Source of the DNA: Pseudevernia furfuracea
Lineage: Eukaryota; Ascomycota; Lecanoromycetes; Lecanorales; Parmeliaceae
DNA: 64,000 bases
Assembly (NCBI GenBank): GCA_022315425.1
Contig: JAIUPT010000041.1
Location: 434,001 to 498,000, forward strand
Direction of reading: 5' to 3'
The stretch's first letter is position 1. Each line of letters opens with the position of its first letter. The position numbers and the translations under genes are program-made. The notes below the pieces were generated by a model, which was not told the origin of the DNA, did no database searches, and saw only the letters and a program-made list of their open reading frames with translations. Below are positions 1-10,743 of the stretch, piece after piece.

Positions 1-1
1 T

Positions 2-595
2 GAGGGCACTGGCTGGCGACGAGTGCTCCTTGCCAACGTTGGCGACCTCTACTGTGAGCTCCGACGACCTGCAGATGCCCAGTCCCTCCTGGAACCGGAG
101 CTGAAGCAAATGATCGACTCGGGCTCTCAAAACATAAGTAGTGGACGACGGCTACAGCTAACGTTAGCGGAAAGCTTCATTCGGGGTGCTATGTATGAGA
201 AAGCCGAGGAAGTTTTATCGAACCTCGGAAAGCTCTACGGAACGATCCATGATCCTGACGCCCTCGCTAAAAGGGGCATGTTCCGTGTCTGGGCTAGCTT
301 GGCGCGAATCGCCCATGTTAGGTGCTACTGGGATGAAGCTATCCTCAACTGGAACAAGGCCAGTAGTGCTTTACAGAGCCTCAGCCAGCAAGATAATTCT
401 CACTCTGGGCTTGTGCGGTACGCTACTGCTCATGCCCTCTCTAAACTTGGGAAGATGCGAGAGAGCTCGGACGTTTTTAGAAAAGCAAAGGATCTCCTGA
501 ACAGTGATGAACGTAGGTATTGGATCGTCGGTTTCGACTCATATTGGCGCGATTACATTATTGAGTGCGTGGATCAGAGCGTGGGCACACAATAG
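2..595 (+). CDS. TPR-repeat protein, C-terminal part (5' end outside window)
   Basis: The frame is open from base 2 and closes at TAG 593-595, so only about the last 197 residues are present and the true start lies to the left. GTG at 23 is not a believable start because the frame continues upstream of it. The residues form paired helices of TPR type (WRRVLLANVGDLY, LAESFIRGAMYEKAEEVL, YATAHALSKLGKMRESSDVF), with a Trp/Tyr-rich tail (YWIVGFDSYWRDY). By family knowledge, such tails end fungal TPR proteins that often carry an NB-ARC, NACHT, patatin or kinase module upstream. That module is not visible here, so the role (probably a scaffold or signalling receptor) is inferred. Alternatives are a stand-alone TPR protein or an arm of a STAND receptor. 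Confidence 0.7.
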   Translation, partial: EGTGWRRVLLANVGDLYCELRRPADAQSLLEPELKQMIDSGSQNISSGRRLQLTLAESFIRGAMYEKAEEVLSNLGKLYGTIHDPDALAKRGMFRVWASLARIAHVRCYWDEAILNWNKASSALQSLSQQDNSHSGLVRYATAHALSKLGKMRESSDVFRKAKDLLNSDERRYWIVGFDSYWRDYIIECVDQSVGTQ

Positions 596-1271
596 CTGTC
601 CTAAGGCACGAGTACCGTCTCGGTCAAGGGTGAAGACAACTGTTTTTTGCCTCTAGGAAGATCGCTCCGTCTGTCTTTAGTAACGCGAGAAAATCAAGGA
701 TATCCGCTTAAGAAACGATTCTACATTCTACCAAGACGGAAGGAAGCCGAAAGAGTAAACGGTCTTCGCCGTAGCGACTCACGCGAGATCGTGTGCTTCA
801 GGTGTGTACGCGATGGGAATTAATGGCCTTCATTCTCTATTTATTTGGACTACTATCTTAGAAGAGCCTTCCAGCTAGATTTCACAATCGACTGAACATT
901 TGTAATTTAGCTCACGATTCGAAGCTCTACGTTTGCGTTTGGGCTTACCATTGGCTATTGACTATAATGCTCTACAACTAATTTGCACAATAATCTAGTC
1001 TGCACAAGAAGTCATTCAAGGGTGCAAGAGATCGACATCAAACTTGTCAATCCTCACCGACATTAGCCGTGCATGCCTCAGTGAATCTTCAGTGTAAACA
1101 AAGATACCAAAGAAGCGAATGCAGGTTCAAATGGCTCGCCATTGGGCACATCTACGATGCGCGCAGTCAGCTCCTACTGTACATCTCCATACATAGACCT
1201 CACCTCCCACGAGTAGTGAGCCACGCAAACGAGACGGCTCCCAGCTGAACGGAGAATTTGCGCGGTATCTC
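596..1271. other. Intergenic, no gene seen
   Basis: Ordinary-composition sequence between the TPR gene end and the 3' end of the folylpolyglutamate synthase gene, which converge. Only short shadow frames occur. It presumably holds both 3' untranslated regions. I see no RNA gene or repeat. Confidence 0.5.
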
Positions 1272-2796
1272 TCAAGTATTCGTCTCCAAAAGACGGAGCG
1301 CACCACCAATCAGGTACAGACTCCCTGTCACTAAAGTCTGCATGCCGTTGTCACGATTCCCAATTTCCCTTGCAAGGTTGAGAGCTCCCTCAATGGTCGG
1401 CTCGATTGTTATATGGACATCGGGATCAATACTCCTGTAGGCTTCAATATAGTCCTTCTGAACGTCCAATGAGAATGGCTTTTCGGGGGTTTTGAAACAA
1501 TGGTCTGAGTTGGAAATCAGCATGCATAAGATGCAGTGGAAAATCGTCCATGAGTTATACCAATGCTGACAGCACCGTCTTGTCGTTCTTCGTATGTGCT
1601 CAAAATGACGTGTTTTATCTGCAATCCATTCCTTTGTAGAGCTTTAGCAAGACCTTTCAGAAGGGCTGCTCCATCTCGTTCCGAAATGTGGCTGAAAATG
1701 AGAATGCGAGTATATGGTAGGGTTCTGCTAGAAACTTCAGCTTCTAATTCCGTCTTGCTCAGATCGGACATCATCAGGTACCCTTGTCCTTCCGAGGTAG
1801 TCTCAACGAACCACTGCGCAGCTTTCTGGATACTGAGCTCATTGTGAGCTCCATCTAGAAACCACTGATGATTGCCATCGACGATATGGTGATATCTTCC
1901 AGGCCAGGAAAATTGCTCCATACCTTGGAGTATATCCTGCGACATTAGGATACGATGCTCCTTAGGTGCCTTTACCTTAAGGAAAGTGCGGGCAAGAGCT
2001 ATAGCAAGCGAGCAGTTGGTTCTCTGAACCTCTGGCTTCAAGACGAACGCGTTGCATGGGAGTGTAGGATCGACGTCGATGAACTTCAGTGTCACATTTT
2101 TCTCATTCGCTCGCTGCTGTAATACTGCTGCAGCAGCGGGCTCCTGAAGAGTTGAAAAAGCAGGACTTCCACGTTTGAAGATTCCCGCCTTGTGCCAGGC
2201 AATGTTTTCGATCGATGGGCCGAGCTGCGCAACGTGATCCATCCCAATTGTCGTAACTCCTGTGACGATGGGCTTCTGGATAACGTTTGTAGCGTCATAT
2301 TCTCCACCGTTGTGAGTCTCGTAGATCGCAACATCAATCCCCTCTCTGATGAAAGCGTGGACCGATATGAGCAATAGCAGCTGGAGGTAGCGAGGTTCTG
2401 GGGAGATCTTGCCTGACAAGCCATTCCAGACTTCAAAAACATATTTTGCAAAGAGGTTTTCCGACATTGGTCTTGAGTTGATCTGAATTCTCTCTTGTAC
2501 ATACTTCAAATGAGGAGAAGTGTAGAGTCCGATCTTCTGTGGGAATCCAGTCCTTTCGCCATGCACTTTCAAGAACGAGTTGATGAAGGCACACGTGCTA
2601 CCCTTTCCTTTCGTCCCTGAAACGTGTATAACGTTAAGACCGTTTACGTCATCGTCCTAAGTCTTCAGTCAACGTGCGGTCAATATCATCCACGAACAGG
2701 TGTTGATACTGAATGTCCCAGTTCCTGTAGCCAATCTCTTATTCCCATCAAACTGGGTATACCTTTCAAGCTAGGCATCCCGTTCAAGCTGGGCAT
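1272..2796 (-). CDS. FPGS: Folylpolyglutamate synthase (three exons, unusual N-terminus)
   Basis: Adds glutamates to folates by an ATP-dependent ligase reaction, in cytosol and mitochondria. Proposed exons on the minus strand are 2796-2710, 2656-1561 and 1504-1272, giving 471 residues. Intron 1 (2709-2657, 53 bases) starts GTATCA and ends TTAG. Intron 2 (1560-1505, 56 bases) starts GTATAA, has a CTGAT branch and ends CTCAG. Both joins keep frame. The P-loop is intact (HVSGTKGKGSTCAF), followed by the family signatures IGLYTSPHLKYVQERI, TTIGMDHVAQLG and WHKAGIFKRG. The C-terminal end VTGSLYLIGGALRLL completes the ligase fold. The start is uncertain. The first in-frame ATG (2796) opens a short repetitive stretch (MPSL, MPSL, IPSL), while the same frame stays open without an ATG to about 2925 and reads QSAIALLNG there, which resembles the usual family N-terminus. 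A lost start, a further 5' exon, or N-terminal decay are all possible. The body looks functional. Confidence 0.85.
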
Positions 2797-2850
2797 CGAA
2801 TCTAGGCCATGAATGTTGCTTGTACCCGGCGTACCTGTCAAGCTGGGCCT
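2751..2850. repeat. Short tandem repeat (about 18-base units) in the FPGS N-terminal coding region
   Basis: Four diverged units of the form AAGCTGGGCATCCCGTTC recur at about 2759, 2768-2785, 2786-2803 and 2838-2855. On the minus strand they encode PSL-x-G motifs. The repeats fall exactly where the family N-terminus would be expected, so the expansion may have reshaped or replaced it. Confidence 0.55.
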
Positions 2851-3233
2851 AGCTTTCCGCCGTCGGCCATTGAGAAGCGCTATAGCACTCTGCCTCTGAT
2901 TAGATGATAGCCAAATGTGTTCACGTCATTCCTCTTACGCTGTAACTCTTTTCCATCGGGTGAATGCTATGATACTTCCAGCTCCTATTCATTCCGAATG
3001 GACTACAAGTTGCTGATGTTGCAAGAGGGAAAGCCCTGCTCTGTTCCCGTTGCAAAGGTCGAGTGTTGAAAGAGCACTGGAGTAGTCCGGCCCGAACCAC
3101 TTTTTGTACGCTAACTGGAAACGCCCTAGTGCGAATCGCGTCCAAAAACATCTTCCGCACATGTGGGCCGAACGCGACTTTGCAAGGGCCGGAAGGCTGC
3201 GCTAGGATTTAGCGCTGGACCTAAGACCAATGA

Positions 3234-3700
3234 CCTTCCTCTCCGGGAATCACTTATTCTCTGTCAGGCATGGCCAAAGGCTCGGGCATGATCCATCCCA
3301 ACATGGCGACTCTCCTTGGGATGATTTGCACTGACGCTCCCATATCCCCCAAAGCCCTACAGCCGCTTCTCGTCTCCTCCACCGACGTATCCTTCAACTG
3401 CATCTCAACCGACGGCGACATGTCTACGAACGACACCATTGCGCTGCTGGCCAACGGAGTCGCAGGTGGACAGGAGATAGTCTACGAGCCAGACTCGCCG
3501 CTGGAATCGCAATCAGAAGACTATTCCACCTTTCAAGCAATCCTGACTGACTTTTCCACCGACCTAGCCAAGCTCATCGTCCGAGACGGCGAAGGTGCAA
3601 CTAAGTTCGTCACCATCCGAATCGCCGGCTCTCCCACCCGTGCCGCCAGCGTTGTACGGTAAAGACGCCAATTGGGGCCGCATCTTAAGCACAACCGTGA
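3234..3700 (+). pseudogene. Relic of mitochondrial glutamate N-acetyltransferase / ornithine acetyltransferase (ArgJ type)
   Basis: The frame 3270-3662 gives 130 residues that match the centre of ArgJ-family enzymes: MAKGSGMIHPNMATLLG, which holds the self-cleavage and nucleophile Thr, then SFNCISTDGDMSTNDT. These enzymes move acetyl groups between ornithine and glutamate in arginine synthesis. In-frame conserved codons (GITYSLSG) extend upstream to 3246, then a TGA at 3231 and a frame break cut off the alpha chain. Downstream, LYGKDANWGRIL continues in another frame (3652-3690), after which the match stops. So both the N-terminal half and the C-terminal end are missing and at least two breaks are visible. 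A full enzyme has about 450 residues. An intact copy presumably exists elsewhere in the genome. Confidence 0.8.
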
Positions 3701-3728
3701 AGTCGGTGGATGAGTTCATAGCAGACTG

Positions 3729-4070
3729 AAGCTTGACTTAAATCTTTTTACGGGTGGATAACAGATTGATTGAGGAGTTCTATTAGACATTATAAGGTAG
3801 TCGTTAGATAACATAAGAAGTTGTATGAGCTACGAACTAGCCTTGTTAGGATGATAGTTTAAATTATATAGAGTAGGGCTTGACAATTAGTATCAAAAAT
3901 GAAGATAAAACAAAAATTCGTACTGAGACCGAGACCTTTACAATGGAAAAGGGTCGTGACAGTACAAACGGCAGGCCTGACAATACTTGGAGAAAATAGA
4001 CTCCTTAGAACCCGGCTTCCTTCCCCTCAAGGACAGCTGTTAAGAAAGATATTACGATTATTATCGTTAT
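3729..4070. other. Gene-free stretch, possible retroelement scrap
   Basis: AT-richer sequence with no convincing gene. Bases 3868-3900 (TTGACAATTAGTATCAAAAA) weakly resemble an LTR end followed by a primer-binding site, and the following open frame 3899-4096 is Lys/Arg-rich. This is too weak to call an element. Confidence 0.25.
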
Positions 4071-4777
4071 TCAAAATTCAAGTACGAGAGGAGTAATCGT
4101 GGAACTAAATTGAAAGAAAGTGACTCGACCGGACCCATTTCCTAGCACGAGAGTCTTGTCGTGAAAAGCATGGACACCTGGCCGACGGTTGGGTGGAAGC
4201 CAAAGAACATTGTAATCTTTATACCTCGCCCACTCCCCCTTGACATTCATGAAGGATGATGCACCAGCCGAACCATTCATATTAGGAGGAGGATTAAGAG
4301 AAGATGATGGGACCATTAGAAGTCTCCCGTCCATTTCGAGCTGTGACCCATCCGTACTGAAGGAGAGGTTTCCACTGTACTGATGTTCGATTTGCTGTGT
4401 TGAGATCTTTGCTTTAACGTCCCACAGTCTGACAGTCTTGTCCCAAGATGCAGAGGCCAGAAGCTGGCCGTCAGGCGAGAAGACGACAATTTCTGACACT
4501 CATCCTGCAGTTCTTGAATCAATCCCTCGTAGCTTTTAATCGACGTCTCGATGCTCTCGACCAAGCTTCGTTCGTCCGCTTGAAAATGGCGATCTGATAA
4601 TGTCTTTTTAAGGCATTGAAAGATGTCTAGGAGGCTATCAAGCCTCTCGATCATGTGAACGAGCTGCGAGTCCCGGTTTTCGTAGGCATTGTAGAAGTCG
4701 ACTAGCGACTGTGTAACTTGGATTCCTAGCGAGATCAATCTCGCCACGCTTGCCGCGACGGAGAGTGGGTCAGTCAT
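4071..4777 (-). pseudogene. Collapsed NLR-type gene: HeLo-like N-terminal domain joined to a last WD40 repeat
   Basis: From ATG 4777 the minus strand encodes about 90 residues typical of the fungal N-terminal domain of STAND proteins (MTDPLSVAASVARLISLGI, then IERLDSLLDIFQCLKK). Near 4500 the frame breaks. In the next frame a single WD40 blade follows (VVFSPDGQLLASASWDKTVRLWD, split here over 4496-4420), then a C-terminal tail ending at 4071. The nucleotide-binding NACHT or NB-ARC domain and all other WD repeats are absent, and a TGA lies at the junction. The best reading is a large internal deletion of a normal NLR with death-inducing or receptor function. A 153-residue truncated protein (4777-4316) could still be made. 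It sits at the edge of the transposon block. Confidence 0.75.
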
Positions 4778-5380
4778 CGAAGTCGATCTCGCTCTCGGTA
4801 TTGTTTAAGGTGACTGTTATCTTAGAGAATAGTTAGCAAAGATGATGGATTAAAGAGTCACAAGAACAGGAGTTCTCTTCGTCGGGGCTGCCAGCCTCGC
4901 GGCTATCGTACCCTGCATAACAGCCTCGTCGCCTTTCGAGGCTGTGGTAGGCCAGCACATGCATGATGGGCTGTGCTCTGGGCACTCAGAGGCGGTCATG
5001 GTCACCCAAACCGAAGCGACTTATTCTGGCAATGTCTCACCACGGTGAGATCTCATTATCGAGTCCTTAAATATATTTATAATATTGTAGCTTCTTGTTC
5101 TTAATTCCTCACGCTTGCGATGTCTAGAGTCGAGGCGGTGGCGGCCTTGGCGCCCGGGATATTTCCGCTCTTGATATCTGCTGCTGAACACTTCGATGAC
5201 ATCGTACGGCCTTTCAAACGCTGTAGAAACTTTGCAAAAGAGGTAGATTCTTTCCAAAAACTTCTAGGTATCTAGAAGACCACGTTTAAAGAGGCTAGGT
5301 AGGTGTCTCGGTGTCTAGGTGTCTAGGTGCTCGCTGTCGCCATGCCATCGCCTATTCCAGAGCCAATTCGGGCCCAGTAT
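4778..5380. other. Intergenic, no gene seen
   Basis: Upstream region of the NLR relic. It holds a small GTGTCTAGGT-type repeat at about 5302-5330 and scattered GAGGCTG/CAGCCTCG motifs at 4888-4945. No coding signal. Confidence 0.4.
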
Positions 5381-5570
5381 AGCCATTGCAGTCCATTGCA
5401 GCCATGTAGCCACTGCAGTCCATTGCACTTCATTGCAGCCATGTAGCCATTACACTCCATTGCAGCCATGTAGCCATTGCAGTCCATTGCGGTCATGAGA
5501 TTTCAGCCATTACAGTTCATTGCAGTCATGTAGTCACTGCAGTCCGTTGCGGTCATGTAGCCATTGCAGT
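5381..5570. repeat. Minisatellite, about 27-base units built on CATTGCAGT
   Basis: Six or seven imperfect copies of a unit like GTAGCCATTGCAGTCCATTG plus GCGGTCAT, with a 9-10 base sub-motif CATTGCAGT/C. One unit is lengthened to 37 bases and one is interrupted. It marks the left border of the transposon nest. Confidence 0.75.
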
Positions 5571-5987
5571 TAAGTATATATTTGACTATCGTGGCCTTCC
5601 TAACTGCAATGAACCGCAGAGTGACTAATGTCTTCTGCTTGCATTTGACGGTGTCTCTTTGCAAAACCTTTGACGGGAGCGTTCCTAGTTTTTTAAAAAC
5701 GAAGATTCGAACGCTCGAAAGCTTAATCGCGCTAATCGAAAAAATAGCGAATTTAAATAAAATATAGTATTTTGTGTTAATATTGATTCTTCGATTTCGA
5801 GATTAAGATCTCAATTTAATAAATTTTATATACGATCTAATAAAGAACGTTATAGCGACGATATAGACTAATATTAAAGAATACGACACAGTAAAAGAGA
5901 GAAAAGAAAGCATTAATATATATAAGCGATAAGATTATAACAAATCTCATCGATCTGATCAAAATCGATCACCAAAAAAATATTAAG

Positions 5988-6175
5988 TGTCAGAACCAGT
6001 ACAGAGTCAAGTCATGTAGGTGTATAGAATGAGATAACTAGATGAGAAGCAACTATGAACTGGAAGAAAGGACCATATATATATGACGGAGTGAACCTGC
6101 CAAGACACGCTAAGCCTAAAAGAGAAGTGTCAAAGAAAGATATATGTCAAAGAGATGCGGGGTACGCTCGTAACA
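5988..6175 (-). mobile_element. Old solo LTR of the BIR-gag element family, RIP-damaged
   Basis: On the minus strand this 188-base segment aligns over its whole length with the 194-base LTRs at 12024-12217 and 14943-15136. It shares, for example, GTGAACCTGCCAAGACACGC and GGTACGCTCGTAACA, with many transitions between. It begins TGTCAG, ends TAACA, and is flanked by a perfect 5-base duplication TTAAG (5983-5987 and 6176-6180). No internal region remains, so it is a recombination-derived solo LTR. It fixes the LTR ends and the 5-base target duplication of the family independently. Confidence 0.88.
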
Positions 6176-7043
6176 TTAAGATACTAATTGTAATATTATC
6201 GACTCTTCGTTTCAATTAGTCGTTCTCGAGTACATAAAGTAACACTTTATAGTTTGCTCTGAGTACTTATATTATATACTTCGTAGAATTTTAGAGTTCG
6301 ACACTATAACGCGCGATTAACGAGAAAAACGTGTCGATCTATAACTTTAAAAAAGAGTCGAGATAGAATTTATTTTAAAATATCATTATAAAGAATCTAT
6401 AGACTACAGATCGAGATCTAATCGCGTAAACTCAATAAGAGTATACAACGTACGTTATAAACGTATATATACGTTATTCGTGTAAGTAAAGAGAGATATC
6501 TTTTTTTTTAATACTCGCGTAAATATATATTATAAGCGAGCTGAGAATTGATGACTTTCGAAGAATATAAGAACATCGATATAGACGACGTTACAGCGAG
6601 TCTATACTTCGATTCTTTTCTTTCTTCTTTTTTCGATTATTTGCGTTTTTTTCGCTCTTTTAAATTCTTATTCGTAATCGCTCGTTGTTTCTTATTATAT
6701 AATTATAACTATTAAACTAAAATGCGAAAAGATTCATTAGATCGCAGATAACGAGTTATTTTCTAATAAAAGTAATTATATTTAATTCGACTCTTCTTAT
6801 TCGAAAATCTTAAAGACGACTCATAACGAGCGCACTGTGCTTATCTCGTAATCTAGTAACGATCTTAACGACTCTCTAAACTAAAGTTAGTGAAAGAAAA
6901 TAATTAATTTATTAATTATTTCGACGACGACGTTTCTAACAGACTTTGATAGCTTTATAAGCGCGATAACTTCGATTATATAGTCGAATATATTATGAGT
7001 ATCATCTATCTTCGAATATCATATTCGATCGCTCGTTGTTGAG

Positions 7044-7300
7044 TGTCAGTGAACGAGGCTGGAACTAGAACTATCACTTGATATACTTGATCTGATAGGA
7101 TTAGATCTATTTACAAGACGAAAGATAAGAAAGAAAAGTGAGAAGTGAGCGCTCAGCGCCTCTATATGTGATTAGACGAAACCAATATGACTATCGCATA
7201 AAGCGTCGCTTAGTAGAAACTTAATTGTTATTGATCACGAGTTAGAATCAAGAGTTCAAGCACTGCTTGATCTATGAGCTGACTTTATTTCGTGATAGTA
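7044..7300 (-). repeat. Gypsy 3' LTR (left copy)
   Basis: Starts TGTCAGTGAACG and runs to about TCGTGATA. It aligns with 19496-19750 with mostly transition differences. The exact inner end is uncertain by a few bases. Confidence 0.75.
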
Positions 7301-9479
7301 GCTTCTCTCTCAAAGACTGAGCTTCTGTGAAGTAGTTAGAATAAGATAAACGAGACGAGATAAAAACTTGACGAGATCGAGAAGCGAGATTACGTAGTTA
7401 TAATTAAATTACTATATCATAATCGAACTGAATCAGACGAGAGGTCGAAATGAAGACACGAAAGACGAGGCACGAAGGGCTATATAAGACTAGATTAAGA
7501 TGACGAGGACTAGACGAGGGCGACGATTGTTATTATTTAATATAGATTTGATACGAATCGAGACAAGACTAAGAATCTTTGCATTAACAATTCGAAATAA
7601 TACATAAAATAACGTGAGAATCGAGGGCGACAGGATACGCGACGTGATATTCGTTGATGACTTGTTGACAGTTGTCAAGGTAATTGAATAATTCTCAGAT
7701 AGGGTTATCGAACTCCCAGTTGACATAGTACTTTAACAAGAGTGACTAAAAACGACGATCGAGCTTAAAATTGATGATACTATTAACATATTATACTCGT
7801 TTCTCTTCTTCGATGACGACGAGTTCTCGAGACTTTGATATCTATATAAATAAGAAATCTTGAGCGATATGCTGAAGTAGGCTAACGTGAAAGATAGAAT
7901 AAACTTTTATAAACTCGAAAAGACTAAGCTCGATAATTAGAGAATTAACGAATACTCGTTTGACTAAGTAAGGTTTCACATTGCGATTATCGAGCTTTAT
8001 AACTGAGCAAGCGATGTTTAGATTCTTGACGTTAAGTTATATTATATCTTTTATAAGATAACGAGAATAAGAGCGACGTCGTTTATTAATAGAGAATTCG
8101 TAGATAACTTAAGCAATTAACATCTTATCTCGAAGATGATCGATAATCTCTTTCATCTTTTTAATAAACTCGTTGATGTTAATTAATTTGACACGAACTT
8201 GAGCAGTGAGATTAGAAGATAAGAATTTGAGAGATTCAAAGTCTAGATGAGAATTCTGTTTAGAATTAATTAGAAAGAGTGAGACTAGAGTAGTCGCGAA
8301 GAGAACGTTGTTTGTAGCGAACTCGACATTCGAAGTTCATTTTGTTTAATCATCTTATATGTAATTGACAAAGACACGAAGATAGTGTTTCATGACGTTA
8401 TTGACTCGCTCGATCTAATTATTGATCTAAGAATAATAGACTGTGAATAACTTGATATCGATCTTTAGATTCTTATATAAGAGATTTCAGACGTTAGAAG
8501 TGAACTACGTGTCTCTATTAGATATAAAGACTTCGAATATTTCGTAAAGTTTTCACACTTTGATATAAAATGCATTTGCGACTTTCTCTATCTTTATAAT
8601 AGTGATAAAAACGAGATATCTTATCTTAGTGAGACGATCAACGAAGACTAGAATATAACGATAAGTTATTCTTATAAAGATGCTAGAGAGCAATAAACCG
8701 ACATAGTTTATAAATATATCGCGTTATCGACGCTCGAGGATAAGTAATAGTCGAAGTTATTCTTATTGCTTCTGTCTGAAGAGCTTGACTCGAGTACAGA
8801 CGTGACAATTTCTAACGAAACGCTGAATATACTAATATAAATTAGATTATTAATAAGCGCGGCTTATTAATTCGTAGCAGTTGATTCTATTAGAATATTC
8901 TTCGAAGACGCTGTTATGAACTAACTAAATAATTCGAAGGCGGAGTCGATTCGAATTTGAAACGTACTTTCTTTCTCGAAAGTATAAGACTTGATCTCGT
9001 TTCTCGCATTCGGCTAAAGAAATTCGATTATAATGACGCGCTCTCGTATAAAGCATCTCGAGAACTTGAGATACGAACTAATCGCTGACTTGAGCTTGAT
9101 CTCATAGAGTCTGCGTGAGGGTATCTAGAGAATCTTTCTTAGAGTCGAATAAGACTTGATCTAGTTGAGGTTCAGCTTCTTAAACTTCTAATATCATATT
9201 CATGAGAACGAGAATAATTGATTTCTGAGACGAGATAGAGCTGAGAAGAAGTTGAATTCGATCTAGATAAACGACTCGATATTAAAGATCTATAATCTTC
9301 GAGTCTAGAATATGAGTTTTTAACACGATTTGATGCTAATATTAATAACGAGAGTCTAATATATTTCTCTCTTTTAAGAGATCTTCTAAGCGACGCGTAA
9401 GTGCATTAGACTTATCGTCTGCTTTGTTAGAGCGATAGATTATTCGATAATTAAATCTAAATAGAAATTCGCTTTAACG

Positions 9480-10056
9480 AGCTTGACGACGATTTAATTG
9501 CTTAATGAATATAAAGTATTCGAGATTCTTATAATCGATGATTACTTTAATAGATAGAGTGAAACTCTTAAGCTCGAGTCGTTATTCTTCGAAGACGCGA
9601 ATAATAATTATAAGTTCTTTATTATAGATTTCGTAGTTATATTTAGCTAAATTATACTTCTTAAAGAAATACGCGATAGAGTGCAATTCGCTTTGCTCGT
9701 CGTACTAAGAGAGAATTTCTTTTAATACGAAGTTAGAAGCGTTAGTTTTCACAATAATCTCGCGATTAGAATCATAGTGACGCAGAATAACATCGGAGGT
9801 GAAAGCTTTCTTTAACGTTTCGAAAGCGACTTGATATTTAATATTTTACACGAAGAGAACGTTCTTACGTGTGAGTCGAGTTAAGAAATTAATTAATCTA
9901 CTATAGTCGTAGATGAATCTTCTATAGAAATTCGCGAATTCTAAGAAACTCTAAATATTCTTGATATTAATTAATAATGATCATTAAACGATGATCTCGA
10001 TCTTGACGAAATTCATCTTGATGTCTTCGATGATGATTATTAGACTTAAGTAAGAA
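9480..10056 (-). pseudogene. Gypsy pol remnant: RT thumb and RNase H
   Basis: The minus strand, read across stops, gives FANFYRRFIYDYSRL, FETLKKAFTSDVIL, YDSNREIIVKTNAS and YNKELIIII. This is the standard order of the RT connection and RNase H of Ty3/Gypsy. Several TAA/TAG codons interrupt it. The 5' part of the same gene continues at 16207 beyond the inserted Copia element. Confidence 0.75.
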
Positions 10057-10061
10057 ACTCG

Positions 10062-10256
10062 TATTGGAATATATGACAGCTATGAGGTCTTGTATTGGGT
10101 GACTAATAGAACGACTCTATTGCATGACTATATAGAATACATGTAGTGGACAAGAAGGAAGAGAAGGAGAAGGATAGACAAGAGTCGCCCACTAGCGCCA
10201 CGCTAAAAGGCACGCTAGTGCGGGCGGAACGGCCTATGATTGGCTGAATTCCATCA
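10062..10256 (-). repeat. Copia 1 3' LTR
   Basis: 195 bases, nearly the same as the other three Copia LTRs in the window over the core AAGGATAGACAAGAGTCGCC to ATGATTGGCT. It holds the hairpin arms CACTAGCG (10190-10197) and CGCTAGTG (10213-10220), and a CCAAT box on the element strand just inside the LTR start. Confidence 0.9.
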
Positions 10257-10743
10257 CTCTCACACAGGCAATAATGGGCCTGTATCTCCCACAGAGTCTA
10301 TACTGAACTTCTGCTCCTAGACGCTCTTCTTGAGGCCTAACTGGCCTATAAATGTATCAAATTTGTCCTTGCTGAGAGCCTTTGTAAGCCCGTCAGCAGC
10401 CATTTCTCTCGTAGATACTCACTCGAATAACACTGCCCCAGTTTCCACCTGGTCTCGGACAAAATGTCACTGTATATCGATATGCTTGATACGTTAGAAG
10501 CATATAGTATTTGACTTCATTGATCGATGATACGTTGAATGATCCTCTCAAATCGATATGAATTTTATCGAGTTTTTCGAGTATCTCTCGCTGTTATCTT
10601 CTTGAGACCTTGCGAGACGACTTTGCCTTAGAACACGCCTCACAAATGAGCTTGATTCGAGGTTTTTGTGTTAAGGTGATGTCCTTGCTCATGTTAACGA
10701 GTCTCTTGAGATCTATCTCGTTTAGATGTCTCATTCGACGATG

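Noticed and set aside
2921..3160. Alpha chain of the ArgJ relic between 2930 and 3230
   Set aside because: I tried all plus-strand frames and found no convincing family residues, so the relic is called from 3234 only.
3899..4096. 65-codon basic frame as a gene
   Set aside because: No motif, no splice context, AT-rich flank; possibly a retroelement scrap only.
5381..5570. CRISPR-like regular repeats
   Set aside because: Units are imperfect, head-to-tail and without spacers; a minisatellite in a eukaryote.
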